Source: Arachidicoccus ginsenosidivorans
Lineage (GTDB): Bacteria > Bacteroidota > Bacteroidia > Chitinophagales > Chitinophagaceae
Direction: 5' to 3'
Assembly: GCF_007971385.1 (NCBI RefSeq)
Contig: NZ_CP042434.1
Span: 2,604,001-2,668,000 of the forward strand
DNA: 64,000 bases
Shown: positions 50,993 to 61,000 of the stretch, piece by piece
How positions within the stretch are numbered: position 1 is the first letter of the stretch
Layout: every line of letters begins with the position of its first letter
Position numbers and translations under genes: made by a program
Notes under the pieces: generated by a model
What the model saw: the letters and a program-made list of their open reading frames with translations, nothing else
Told to the model about the DNA's origin: nothing
Database searches by the model: none

Positions 50993-51547
50993 ATGTCTCG
51001 TATTGGTAAAAAAACCATTGTTATTCCTGCAGGCGTAACTGTGACTGTTGACAAGTCAAATGTAGTTACTGTTAAAGGTCCTAAAGGAGAATTGAAACAG
51101 GCCGTTGATCGTGAAATCAAAGTTGAGATAGAAGGTACTGAACTGAAAGTAGTTCGTCCTACTGAGCAGATTCGTCACAAAGCCTTACATGGCCTGTATC
51201 GCTCTATCCTGGATAACCTTGTAAAAGGTGTTTCTGAAGGATTCACCAAAGACCTTGAACTGGTGGGTGTAGGTTATAAAGCGACTAATCAGGGTAACCT
51301 TTTAGATCTGTCTTTAGGTTATTCTCACAACATCGTTATTGATGTGCCCAAGGAATTGAAAGTTGCTACTGAAATGCAGAAAGGGAAGAATCCTTTGATC
51401 AAACTTGAAAGCCATGATAAACAGCTTTTAGGTCAGGTAGCTGCTAAAATCCGCAGTCTGCGTAAACCAGAGCCTTACAAAGGTAAAGGGGTCAGATATG
51501 TTGGAGAGGTTGTCCGTCGTAAGGCAGGTAAAGCAGCCGGTAAATAG
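50993..51547 (+). CDS. rplF: 50S ribosomal protein L6
   Basis: 184 residues: MSRIGKKTIVIPAGVTVTV, GVGYKATNQGNLLDLSLGYS and KPEPYKGKGVRYVGE, the two-domain L6 fold near the sarcin-ricin loop. Confidence 0.97.
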   Translation: MSRIGKKTIVIPAGVTVTVDKSNVVTVKGPKGELKQAVDREIKVEIEGTELKVVRPTEQIRHKALHGLYRSILDNLVKGVSEGFTKDLELVGVGYKATNQGNLLDLSLGYSHNIVIDVPKELKVATEMQKGKNPLIKLESHDKQLLGQVAAKIRSLRKPEPYKGKGVRYVGEVVRRKAGKAAGK

Positions 51548-51557
51548 TATTTTATCT

Positions 51558-51584
51558 GTATGGGATAGCGTGACTATCCCATAC
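51558..51584 (+). other. Intercistronic stem-loop rplF-rplR
   Basis: An 11-bp perfect stem GTATGGGATAG / CTATCCCATAC with a 5-base loop CGTGA, the strongest of the operon hairpins. No T run follows. Confidence 0.65.
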
Positions 51585-51642
51585 TTCCATATAATTATAA
51601 TATGTTTTCCGGCAGTATCGGAGAATTATAAATGTCAGTAAA

Positions 51643-51996
51643 ATGAGCAACACATTACAGAAAAAACAAAAGATCCGTTATCGTATCCGTAAGAAGGTCA
51701 ACGGTACAGCCGCTAAACCTCGTCTGTCTGTATTCAGAAGTAATACTTCTTTGTATCTGCAGTTAATCAACGATGAAGATGGTGTAACCATCACTGCAGC
51801 TTCTACAAGAGATAAGGATATCACTGCACAATCCGGCACTAAGACTGAAAAGTCCAAGTTAGCTGGTGCTGCATTGGCACGTAAAGCACAAGAATTAGGC
51901 ATTAAGGAAGTTGTATTTGATCGCGGTGGTAATCTTTACCATGGCCGTATCAAAGCAGCTGCTGAAGGTGCAAGAGAAGGTGGTTTACAATTTTAA
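51643..51996 (+). CDS. rplR: 50S ribosomal protein L18
   Basis: 117 residues: KKQKIRYRIRKKVNGTAAKP, RLSVFRSNTSLYLQLI and VVFDRGGNLYHGRIKA AAEGAREGG in its usual order. It binds 5S rRNA with L5. Confidence 0.97.
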   Translation: MSNTLQKKQKIRYRIRKKVNGTAAKPRLSVFRSNTSLYLQLINDEDGVTITAASTRDKDITAQSGTKTEKSKLAGAALARKAQELGIKEVVFDRGGNLYHGRIKAAAEGAREGGLQF

Positions 51997-52029
51997 TTTA
52001 ATTATTTAGTTTACAGTAAATAGATTTCA

Positions 52030-52551
52030 ATGTCTAATACAAATATTCAAAGAGGAAAACCTGCAGCTGATTCTGATTTAAAAGAAAAGGTTGTTACTAT
52101 TAACCGTGTTGTGAAAACAACCAAAGGTGGACGTACTTTTAGTTTCTCCGCACTTGTTGTTGTTGGTAACGGCGCAGGTACCGTAGGACAGGGTTTAGGT
52201 AAAGCAAAAGAAGTTCAGGAAGCCATTGTAAAAGGAATTGAAGATGCCAAGAAAAACCTGGTGAAAGTTCCTATCCATAAAGGTACTATTCCTCATGAAC
52301 AACATGCTAAAGTTGGCGCTGCGAAAGTAATGATCAAACCAGCAGCTGCCGGTACCGGTGTAATCGCCGGAGGTAGTATGCGTGCTGTTTTGGAAAGTGC
52401 TGGTCTGACTGACGTATTATCTAAAAACCTGGGATCTGCCAACCCGCAGAATGTGGTAAAGGCAACCGTTAAGGCACTGACTATGCTGCGTGAACCACTG
52501 GATATCGCCCGTCAGCGTGGCGTGAAAGTTTCCAAAGTGTTCAACGGGTAA
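52030..52551 (+). CDS. rpsE: 30S ribosomal protein S5
   Basis: 173 residues: [38 protein letters not shown] and the C-terminal [18 protein letters not shown]. Whole frame; 33-bp gap after rplR. Confidence 0.97.
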   Translation: MSNTNIQRGKPAADSDLKEKVVTINRVVKTTKGGRTFSFSALVVVGNGAGTVGQGLGKAKEVQEAIVKGIEDAKKNLVKVPIHKGTIPHEQHAKVGAAKVMIKPAAAGTGVIAGGSMRAVLESAGLTDVLSKNLGSANPQNVVKATVKALTMLREPLDIARQRGVKVSKVFNG

Positions 52552-52662
52552 TACTTAAGCATTGATTAGGCGAGAAAATCGGTATCGAATTTAAACCTGA
52601 TCAAGGAATATATTTAAAGCAGGAAACGTTATTGCAGGACAGTACGTTTCATTAACCTCAAA

Positions 52663-52845
52663 ATGATGGCAAAGATAAAAATAACACAGATTAAGAGTGC
52701 AATCGACAGACCAGAACGTCAGAAGTTGACTCTCAGAGCTTTAGGTCTGAAAAAGATGAACGCTTCCCGTGAAATTGAAGCGACTCCGCAGATCGAGGGA
52801 ATGGTGAAGGCTGTTAGCCACCTGGTGAAAGTTGAAAAGCTCTAA
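52663..52845 (+). CDS. rpmD: 50S ribosomal protein L30
   Basis: 60 residues (a second ATG follows directly at 52666): KIKITQIKSAIDRPERQKL and LGLKKMNASREIEATPQ. A stem GAAACG/CGTTTC (52623-52650) is just ahead of it. Confidence 0.95.
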   Translation: MMAKIKITQIKSAIDRPERQKLTLRALGLKKMNASREIEATPQIEGMVKAVSHLVKVEKL

Positions 52846-52865
52846 TCCGTCACAGACAGAAAGAT

Positions 52866-52895
52866 TTTGCAGTTTAAAATTAATGTATATTTTTG
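52866..52895 (+). promoter_or_regulatory. Internal promoter before rplO
   Basis: TTTG (52866-52869), an 18-bp spacer and TATTTTTG (52888-52895), a full match to the -33/-7 consensus. It can give rplO extra expression or uncouple it from the long message. Confidence 0.65.
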
Positions 52896-52951
52896 CTGCA
52901 CTTTAATAAAAGCGAGGGGCGATTCCCCGTTGAGTATAAAAATCAAGTAAA

Positions 52952-53401
52952 ATGAAATTACACGAATTACGTCCCGCAAAAGGTGCGGTACACAAGGACA
53001 AACGTCTTGGACGTGGTGAAGCCTCCGGTAAAGGTGGTACTTCTACAAAAGGTAACAAAGGTGGTCAAAGCCGTGCTGGTTATAAGAGCAAGATTGCGCA
53101 TGAAGGTGGTCAGATGCCTATTCAGCGCCGCGTTCCTAAGCGTGGTTTCAAAAACCCTGGACACGTTACTTTCAAAGTATTTAACCTGGCACAGGTTGAA
53201 CTTTTGGTAGAAAAATATAAATTAGAAGAATTCTCTTTAGAGAACCTGTATGTAAATGGACTGGTTTCCAGAACAGATAAGGTGAAAATCCTCGGAAACG
53301 GTGAGATTGCCTCTAAAGTGGCCTTCAAAGTTCACGCAGCCAGTGCAAAAGCAAAAGCAGCGATTGAGGCTGCAGGCGGAACGGTTGAAGTTTTAAACTA
53401 A
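52952..53401 (+). CDS. rplO: 50S ribosomal protein L15
   Basis: 149 residues: MKLHELRPAKGAVHKDKRLG, GRGEASGKGGTSTKGNKGG and MPIQRRVPKRGFKN. Last ribosomal gene before a terminator. Confidence 0.97.
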   Translation: MKLHELRPAKGAVHKDKRLGRGEASGKGGTSTKGNKGGQSRAGYKSKIAHEGGQMPIQRRVPKRGFKNPGHVTFKVFNLAQVELLVEKYKLEEFSLENLYVNGLVSRTDKVKILGNGEIASKVAFKVHAASAKAKAAIEAAGGTVEVLN

Positions 53402-53418
53402 TTTAAAAATAAATTCCG

Positions 53419-53445
53419 GACGCATCCTACAAGATGCGTCTTTTT
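53419..53445 (+). terminator. Terminator after rplO
   Basis: Stem GACGCATC / GATGCGTC with a six-base loop and a T5 tail; it ends the ribosomal protein message before secY. Confidence 0.85.
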
Positions 53446-53472
53446 GTCTTAAATTGCGTTGTCCTAACTTTT
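53443..53472 (+). promoter_or_regulatory. Probable secY promoter
   Basis: TTTG at 53443-53446, inside the terminator tail, 18-bp spacer, and TAACTTTT at 53465-53472 (one mismatch). Confidence 0.55.
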
Positions 53473-53542
53473 AGACGCTCACAACACTTTTAGTCTTGGT
53501 TATAATTAATAGCTTGAACTAAATATTAACTATCGAAAAGGA

Positions 53543-54888
53543 ATGAAAAAGTTAATCCAGAACTTAAAAATATTTGGAGCATTGAGGAATTACGGGAGAA
53601 GATCGTCTTCACGTTACTGCTGATTCTGGTGTTCAGGTTTGGAGCGCATGTGGTGATCCCGGGGATAGACCCGAATAAGATCTCTGCTGCGGCTGCTCAG
53701 ACGCAAAATAATGGCTTATTGGGGATGTTTGATACATTCGCTGGTGGTGCTTTCTCTCAGGCTGGTATTCTGGCCTTAGGGGTAATGCCATATATCTCTG
53801 CTTCTATCTTTATGCAGCTGGCAACCGTATTGGTGCCGCAACTGCAGAAGATTCAAAAGGAAGGTTCAAGCGGACAAAAGAAAATCAACCAGATTACCCG
53901 TTATCTAACGGTGATCGTAACAGCCTTCCAGGCAGTGGCTTATATTTCTTTATTGAAGAGTCCGACTTACGCAGTAGCCTTGATCCCTGCTTATCAACCC
54001 TATTTCTTCGTATCTACACTGTTTGTATTAACCGCAGGATCCTTATTTGTTATGTGGCTGGGTGAAAAAATCCAGGATAAAGGTTTAGGAAATGGTATCT
54101 CTATCATCATCATGATTGGGATTCTGTCCAGCCTGCCGCAGGCGGTCATTCAGGAGTTCCAGTCCAAACAGGTAAAAGGGGGTGGAGGTTTACTTATCTT
54201 CTTAATTGAAATTGCATTCTACATTGGTATTAATATGGCACTGGTATTATTAGTAGAAGGTGTCAGAAAAGTTCCGGTAATTTATGCAAAACAATTGATG
54301 GGTAACAAACAAGTGGGCGGTGCCCGCCAGTTCCTCCCATTAAAAGTGAATGCTGCTGGTGTAATGCCGATCATCTTTGCGCAGGCGATAATGTTCTTAC
54401 CTACACTGGTTTCTTTCACTGATTTGGATAAAGAGGGGTCCATCGCAAATATATTTGGTGATCATACAAATGGCTGGTATATGTTGATTTACGGTGGCAT
54501 GACCATAGCCTTTACCTTCCTGTATACGGCGCTTATCTTCAATCCAAAAGAGATGAGTGAAGATCTAAAAAGAAACAATGGCTTTATACCAGGTGTTCAA
54601 CCGGGTAAACCCACAGCGGATTATATCGGTTCCATCATGGACCGTATTACCTTCCCTGGTGCCGTTGCACTGGCCATTGCCGGTATCTTACCTGGTTTTG
54701 CACAGATGCTGGGTGTTCAACAGAGCTTCAGTTACTATTTTGGAGGAACCTCCCTGTTAATTATGGTAGCTGTAATCTTGGATACCTTACAACAGATTGA
54801 AACTCATTTGCTCATGCGTCAATATGACGGTCTGATGAGTGGTGGCGCAAGAGTACATGGCCGCAGTCATGTAGGTAGCGGCATCTAA
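53543..54888 (+). CDS. secY: Protein translocase subunit SecY (frame interrupted)
   Basis: 448 residues when the A5 run at 53576-53580 is made A6, so that the ATG at 53543 reads MKKLIQNLKNIWSIEELREK and joins the long frame. The rest has ten membrane helices, MPYISASIFMQL, QDKGLGNGISIIIMIG and the C-terminal HLLMRQYDGLMSGGARVHGR. SecY is the central channel for exported proteins and is essential, so the break is an error. It has its own promoter and terminator here. Confidence 0.95.
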
Positions 54889-54922
54889 TTAACTGTCAGA
54901 TTATTAGTAATAAAGAGTATAG

Positions 54923-54968
54923 GCTGGCCTGTGGGATTCGTTTAAGAATCTGACAGGCCAGCTTTTTT
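54923..54968 (+). terminator. Terminator after secY
   Basis: Stem GCTGGCCTGT / ACAGGCCAGC, extended by an inner GATTC/GAATC pair, followed by six Ts. Confidence 0.88.
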
Positions 54969-55033
54969 GATGCGGTTTGGGGCTGATTTTTGTTTAATTA
55001 ACGGGGCATTAGGCCTACCGGCCAATGGAACTG

Positions 55034-55063
55034 TTTAAAATTGTCATTAATTGAGTAATTTTG
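55034..55063 (+). promoter_or_regulatory. Promoter of map
   Basis: TTTA (55034-55037), an 18-bp spacer and TAATTTTG (55056-55063). It leaves a leader of about 95 nt with an 18-bp palindrome AGTCTGTTTAAACAGACT at 55116-55133. Confidence 0.6.
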
Positions 55064-55163
55064 TGCTATATTTAGCTAACTTATCATCTCTAAAAGGATG
55101 ATCAGCAAGCGGATGAGTCTGTTTAAACAGACTTCTCTTTAAAATCTACCATATTTGTAATTC

Positions 55164-55985
55164 ATGATCCAAACAAAGACCAATGCTGAAGTAGCCATTA
55201 TGCAACAAAATGCATCTACGATCAGCCGCATACTGGCAGAAGTTGCCAAGATCCTTAAACCAGGCATGACCACTTTAGAAATTGATAAAATGTGTAAGGA
55301 CATGATTTTGGATGAAGGTGGCATTCCAACTTTTTATAATTATTACGGTTACCCCTATAATATGTGTACTTCAGTAAATGATGTAGTCGTACATGGTTTC
55401 CCCGATAATAACCCGCTAAGAGACGGAGACATCGTATCACTTGATTTGGGAATTACCAAAGACGGTTATGTAGGAGAACATGCTTATACTTTTGTCTTGG
55501 GAGAATCCACCCCCGAAAATCTGCAACTGGTACGAGTGACCAAAGAATCATTATATAAAGGCATTGAGAAGGCCGTGACCGGTAATCGGATCGGTGATAT
55601 AGCCTATGCTATTGAGAACCATACAGCAGGTAAATATGGTTATGGCGTGGTTAGAGAGCTGGTGGGTCATGGATTAGGTAAGACCATGCATGAAGAGCCG
55701 AATGTGCCCAATTACGGCAGAAGAGGCACCGGGCCAAAGTTAAAAACAAATATGACCATTGCGATAGAGCCGATGATCAATCAGGGCAAACGCAATATTT
55801 TTACAGAGAAAGATGGTTGGACCGTTAAAACAAAAGACGGGCTGCCCTCTGTACATTTTGAACATAATGTCTGTGTGAAAGAAGGGAAGGCTTTGATCTT
55901 GTCCGATTATTCAATTATTGAGGCCGCTGAGCGTACCAATAGCAATTTGAATACTTCTTATCAAGATTTCCAAGAGGATAAATAG
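55164..55985 (+). CDS. map: Type I methionine aminopeptidase
   Basis: 273 residues, slightly longer than the E. coli enzyme. Metal ligands are in the usual order: SLDLGITKDGYVGEH (Asp), GHGLGKTMHEEPNVPN (His), TIAIEPMINQ (Glu), and VHFEHNVCV (Glu). It removes the start Met of new proteins. It normally sits in the spc operon; here it has its own promoter, and infA, rpmJ and rpsM do not follow. Confidence 0.96.
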   Translation: MIQTKTNAEVAIMQQNASTISRILAEVAKILKPGMTTLEIDKMCKDMILDEGGIPTFYNYYGYPYNMCTSVNDVVVHGFPDNNPLRDGDIVSLDLGITKDGYVGEHAYTFVLGESTPENLQLVRVTKESLYKGIEKAVTGNRIGDIAYAIENHTAGKYGYGVVRELVGHGLGKTMHEEPNVPNYGRRGTGPKLKTNMTIAIEPMINQGKRNIFTEKDGWTVKTKDGLPSVHFEHNVCVKEGKALILSDYSIIEAAERTNSNLNTSYQDFQEDK

Positions 55986-56231
55986 CTGACGCAAACAGCA
56001 AGTGTTGCAATCAGAAAATTAAAAAAGCATGGTACAGGCGTAAACAGCATTCTGAAGAAGCTGCAAACTTGGGTTGTATAACAGATACCAGAATGGCACT
56101 GCATAATTTAAAGGGAATTAAAACTGTACCATGCATACCAAAGTTACCATTTCTTATTGAATTAGGCTAAATGAACATTTTTTTTATTTACCTATTGATA
56201 ATCAATTAGTAATAGAAATTAAATCCCGTCT

Positions 56232-57491
56232 ATGCCGTATTTAGTGGTCATTGGAGCAGGGGCTTCCGGATATTTTTGTGCAGTGAACGCTGCTCGTTTA
56301 TGCCCTGGACTCAAAGTTACTTTGCTGGAAAAAACGGGTAAAACCCTAAGTAAAGTAAAAGTCAGTGGCGGTGGGCGTTGCAATGTCACCCATAGGGATC
56401 TGCCCATTGCTGCATTTACCGGCAATTACCCAAGAGGCGCCCGGCTGTTGAAAAGAACACTGCATCAATTTGGTCCTGTGGATACAGTAGACTGGTTTGA
56501 AAAGCGGGGAGTACCTTTAAAAACAGAGGCGGACGGGCGTGTATTTCCCGTCTCCAATCAATCCAGTTCTATCATCGATGCATTGGAAAAGGAAGCAGAT
56601 GCCTATGGCGTTAATATTCGTTTGCATCAAAATGTACTTTCACTAAATCATTTGGCAGCCCAAGAGGAAAAGCAGGGCCGTTGGCAAATAGAACTTGCTG
56701 GTGAGTCAGAGACTTTGTCCGCAGATTATATTTGTGTGGCTGCCGGGGGCCTTATGAAAGCGGAAAATTATCAGTATTTGACAAAGTTGGGCCATTCCAT
56801 CACCAGGCCTGTGCCATCTTTATTTACCTTTAACCTGGGCAAACATCCTATTACGGAATTGATGGGTGTCAGTGTGGATAATGCTACCATACGCATTGCT
56901 GGCTCCAAACTCAAGCAATCAGGGCCTTTATTGATCACCCATTGGGGTTTCAGTGGACCTGCTGTACTTAAACTCTCTGCTTGGGGTGCGGAGTGGTTGG
57001 CTGAAAATAATTATCAGTTTTCCGTACTGATTAACTGGCTAGGTGAAGCCTGGCCAGAACAACAGTTGCGAGATAGTTGGCAGGCCATCAGAGAAAGGCA
57101 TGCGGCTCGTCCTATGGGTGAAAAAAATCCTTTTGGATTGCCAAAACGACTCTGGGCTTACCTTTTAAATGCTGCTGGCATACAGGAAAACCTGTATTGG
57201 TCTAAATTGCCGGCAGGCGCTCAAAATAAATTGATTCAGCACTTGGTGGCAGATACTTATATGATTAGTGGAAAAACCACCTTTAAAGAGGAATTTGTCA
57301 CTTGTGGCGGGATAAATCTCGCTGAAATGGATCCGCTAACCATGGAAAGCAGGTTACATAGGGGGCTTTATTTTACAGGTGAGGTCATGAATGTGGATGG
57401 CATTACCGGAGGGTTTAACTTTCAGCACGCCTGGGCCAGCGGCTTTGCCGCTGCCAGCCATATTGCAAACATGGCCACAGAAACCAATTAG
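56232..57491 (+). CDS. HI0933/BaiN-family FAD-dependent oxidoreductase
   Basis: 419 residues. An N-terminal dinucleotide fold (VVIGAGASGYFCAVNAARL) is followed by KVKVSGGGRCNVTHRD, typical of the HI0933 family, and a C-terminal EEFVTCGGINLAEMDPLTM, YFTGEVMNVDGITGGFNFQH. The family is a flavoprotein with an uncertain substrate; some members reduce bile-acid-type enones. A single gene. Confidence 0.9.
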   Translation: MPYLVVIGAGASGYFCAVNAARLCPGLKVTLLEKTGKTLSKVKVSGGGRCNVTHRDLPIAAFTGNYPRGARLLKRTLHQFGPVDTVDWFEKRGVPLKTEADGRVFPVSNQSSSIIDALEKEADAYGVNIRLHQNVLSLNHLAAQEEKQGRWQIELAGESETLSADYICVAAGGLMKAENYQYLTKLGHSITRPVPSLFTFNLGKHPITELMGVSVDNATIRIAGSKLKQSGPLLITHWGFSGPAVLKLSAWGAEWLAENNYQFSVLINWLGEAWPEQQLRDSWQAIRERHAARPMGEKNPFGLPKRLWAYLLNAAGIQENLYWSKLPAGAQNKLIQHLVADTYMISGKTTFKEEFVTCGGINLAEMDPLTMESRLHRGLYFTGEVMNVDGITGGFNFQHAWASGFAAASHIANMATETN

Positions 57492-57526
57492 CATACTGGG
57501 TTTATTTGTCGTTGGAGCATAAAAAT

Positions 57527-57555
57527 GCCCCTGCGTTCTTTTAGAAGGCAGGGGC
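57527..57555 (-). terminator. Terminator of the small peptide gene
   Basis: Stem GCCCCTGC / GCAGGGGC with an inner TTCT/AGAA pair; on the minus strand it is followed by five Ts. Confidence 0.7.
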
Positions 57556-57590
57556 TGTGTCTTGTTGTAGGTTAAAAGTCGTTTAGAACC

Positions 57591-57653
57591 TTACAGGCCC
57601 AGACCGCCTAACAGAGAAGCCAACAGGCTCAGAAGTGTGTTTAAGATATCCAT
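57591..57653 (-). CDS. Possible 20-residue hydrophobic peptide
   Basis: A 20-codon frame, MDILNTLLSLLASLLGGLGL. It is Leu-rich and amphipathic or membrane-active in character. An upstream minus-strand box (exact TAACTTTG) and a terminator 36 bp beyond the stop frame it as a self-contained unit with a leader of about 65 nt. It may be a small membrane-active peptide or an RNA with a fortuitous frame. Confidence 0.5.
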   Translation of the reverse strand: MDILNTLLSLLASLLGGLGL

Positions 57654-57726
57654 TTTAATAAGTTTTACTAAATGATGCTTACTCTATTAAAGGGTTTTCA
57701 GCATACGCCCTGATTGCAATTATTAC

Positions 57727-57734
57727 CAAAGTTA
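57727..57734 (-). promoter_or_regulatory. -7 box of the small peptide gene
   Basis: On the minus strand TAACTTTG, a full match to TAnnTTTG. The -33 element is not clear. Confidence 0.5.
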
Positions 57735-58084
57735 TTATGGGCAGTGTCACAATCTGACAATCAATTAAACGAAAAGATATATTTTTAAATAAACAAATGT
57801 GAATTCATTGTTATGTAAAGGGTTAGCACATTAATGTCTTGAAAAATAATTTAAATAATGCTTGATTCATCTTAACAAAGCTGCAATCCATTAAACCTCA
57901 TCTGCTCCTGGCGGGTCTATGAATGTGGATAACTGCGTAAAATCCGTATCTAATGCTATTATTATGCACAATTGGTCAATTATTTGCGGTAGCTGGGCGG
58001 CTACCAGTATCTTTATATGGATTTTAGAAATTTCTTATAGTTTTAGGCAAACTATTTGTTTAACTTTCGCATTAAAATTTTAAT
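57735..58084. other. AT-rich intergenic region before the TPR operon
   Basis: No gene seen. A -7-like TAACTTTC at 58061-58068 lies 17 bp before the TPR gene. Confidence 0.35.
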
Positions 58085-61000
58085 ATGAGTCGTTCGATAA
58101 AATTTGTTGGGTTGGCAGTTGTGGCGGCCGCTAGCTGCACAGTTCAACTACAGGCACAGGCCACTAAAATTAATACGGATCCTGACGCCGAATTTAAACA
58201 GGCAAAGGATCTTTATTTTAGAGGGCAATACAGCCTGGCTTACCCAATTTTTAAAACACTTAATTATTCTGCACCTTACCATAAAAGTAATATCCCTGAA
58301 ACCAGGGCAGTAGAAGCGCGTTTTTATACTTTATCCTGTTCGCTAATGCTGAACCAGGCCTCTGCGGAAGAACCAGCCAAAGAATTTATCCATTTTGAAC
58401 ATAGTACGCCACTGGTACAGATGCTTAGTTTTCAGCTGGGAGAATATTATTTTAGGAAGGAAAACTTCCAGGAAGCACTGGATTATTATAAGAAAGCAGG
58501 AACGGCCAATCTGAGTAATGAAGAAACTGCCAAACTGCAGTTCCATCAGGGCTATTGTCTGTTTACGATGCAAAAATTTGAGGAGGCGGCTCCTTTATTT
58601 AATGCGATCCGTCAAATGCCTTCCAATCCTAATTATATCGATGCCAATTATTATTACGGTTTTATCGAGTTTTATAGGAAGGATTATGATGCGGCACTCA
58701 GTTCTTTGCAGATAGTAAAGGATAACCCGAGTTACAGTAAGATCGTCCCATATTATATTGCAGAGATCTATTATTTTCAGGACCAGAAAGGAAAGGCGCT
58801 GCGTTATGCGGAATCTTCTCTAAAGGATGGTGGCCAGTATTATGAAACAGAATTAAAACAACTGGCTGGTCATATTTATTTTGAACAAGGTCAATATGCA
58901 AAGGCGTTGCCTTATTTAGAGGATTATATTACCAAAAGTGCTAAAGTCAAAAGGGAAGATCTTTATGAACTTTCTTATTGTTATTATCAGGACAAACAAT
59001 GGAATAAAGCGATTGAAGGGCTGAAAGAATTAGGCGGTAAGGAGGATTCTCTGGCGCAAAACAGTATGTATTTATTAGGAGATGCCTATCTGCATACGGG
59101 GGATAAAAGCAGTGCCAGAAATGCCTTTTTGTTTTGCTCACTAAATAGTGCCAATCAGCAGCAAAAGGCAATTTCTACCTTTAATTATGCGAAACTTTCT
59201 TATGAACTGGGTTATCAGGATGTGGCGCTTAGTGAGCTTAAAAAATTCATTACGGTTTATCCCGAGTCTTCTTATAATCAGGAAGCCAAAGAGTTACTTG
59301 TAAGTGTATTATCCAATGCGAATAATTATAAAGAAGCCCTTCAATTGATCCAATCGTTGGGTGGCGCACAAAGTGAAATTGTGCAACGAGCCTACCCCAG
59401 AATTTTATATGGCAGGGCTGTTGAATTGATCAATGACCAGAATGTCACCCAGGCAGGGGCAATGATTAACCGAATTTTTAATTTACCTTATAATGAAAAG
59501 GAAGTACAGCCTGCTTATTTCTGGAAGGGAGAATTGGCGTACCGATCCCAGAATTACAGTGGCGCAATAGAATCGCTGAACAGGTATCTTCAGCGTCCGG
59601 TTGACTATGGCGAGGTCAATGAAACAGATGCTAATTACACATTGGGGTATGCCTATATGCGTTCCGGAGATTATAATAAGGCCTTAAATGCTTTTAGAAA
59701 AGTAGCCACTACTGCTAGCAGTGGTTCTACCAGCGTTCAGAAAGATGCCTATCTGAGATCTGCTGACTGTTATTTTATGCAGAAAAACTATAGCCAGGCA
59801 TCGACGATCTATGATGATATTATCCGCCAAAACCTGCCTGCCGCAGATTATGCTTATTACCAGAAAGCAGTGATTGCAGGCGCTTATGGCAGGGTGGCAG
59901 ACAAGGTCGCTTATTTGCAGGCCTTTGATCAGCAATACGGTAATTCTTCCTTGGCAGCAGAGGCCAATCTGCAGATGGCCGCAGCCTATATGGCCAGCGA
60001 AAACTTTTCTAAAGCCGTTGCACCTTTACAAAAGGTCTTAAGTGCTGATCAGGAGGCCTTAAAGCCGGATGCTTATCTGAACTTAGGAGTCACTTATTTT
60101 AATATGGGCAATAACGATGCCTCCTTGCAAAGTTTCCAGGAGTTGATCAAACGTTACCCGAATGCCCCACAAAGTAATGAAGCCATTGCCTATGTGCGTA
60201 ATATCTTTGTCAATGAACACCAGCCGGAAAAATATTTGACCTTTATGCAGCAAAATGGCAAACAGGTCAGCTATACCGAGCAGGACTCCCTGTCTTATAT
60301 CTCCGCATTCAAATCTTATGGTGATGAGCAGTTTGATGCGGCGATCAGTGGTTTTGAAAATTATCTAAAATCCTTTGCTCAGGGACAACATAGCATTGAT
60401 GCGGCCTATTACCTGGCAGGTCTCTACCGGCAGCGTAAAGACACGGACAATGCACTTAAATATTATGATCTGGTTGCTCAAAAGGCGCCTAATCAATTTG
60501 CGGAGGATGCCGTATTGCAGGCAGCCAGACTCTATTATTTTGATAAAAAGGATTATTCAACAGCAGCTACCTATTATCAGCAGCTGAAAGATATTGCCAC
60601 TTCAGCAGATAACCGTCTGGAGAGTATGCGGGGTTTGTTACGTTGCCAATATAAATTACAACAATGGGCCGCGGCAGATGCGAATGCAAAGGATCTTTTG
60701 ACGCAAAAAGGCATCGCAGATGACGACAAACAAATCTCCAACACAATTATTGCCAAAAATCTGCAGGAGCAGGGAGATCTGGAAGGCGCCACAACAGCCT
60801 ATAAAAAAGTATACAGTTTAGGGAAATCTGAATATGCTGCCCAGGCGAGATACAGCGTAGCAGAGATGCTGGTGCAGCAAAAGAATTACAAAGAGGCCGA
60901 GAAGGCAGCCTTTGATGTAATTAACAAGTCAGGTTCCTACGATTACTGGATCACCAAATCCTATATTTTGCTCGGCGAGATTTACTTTAAAGAAAATGAT

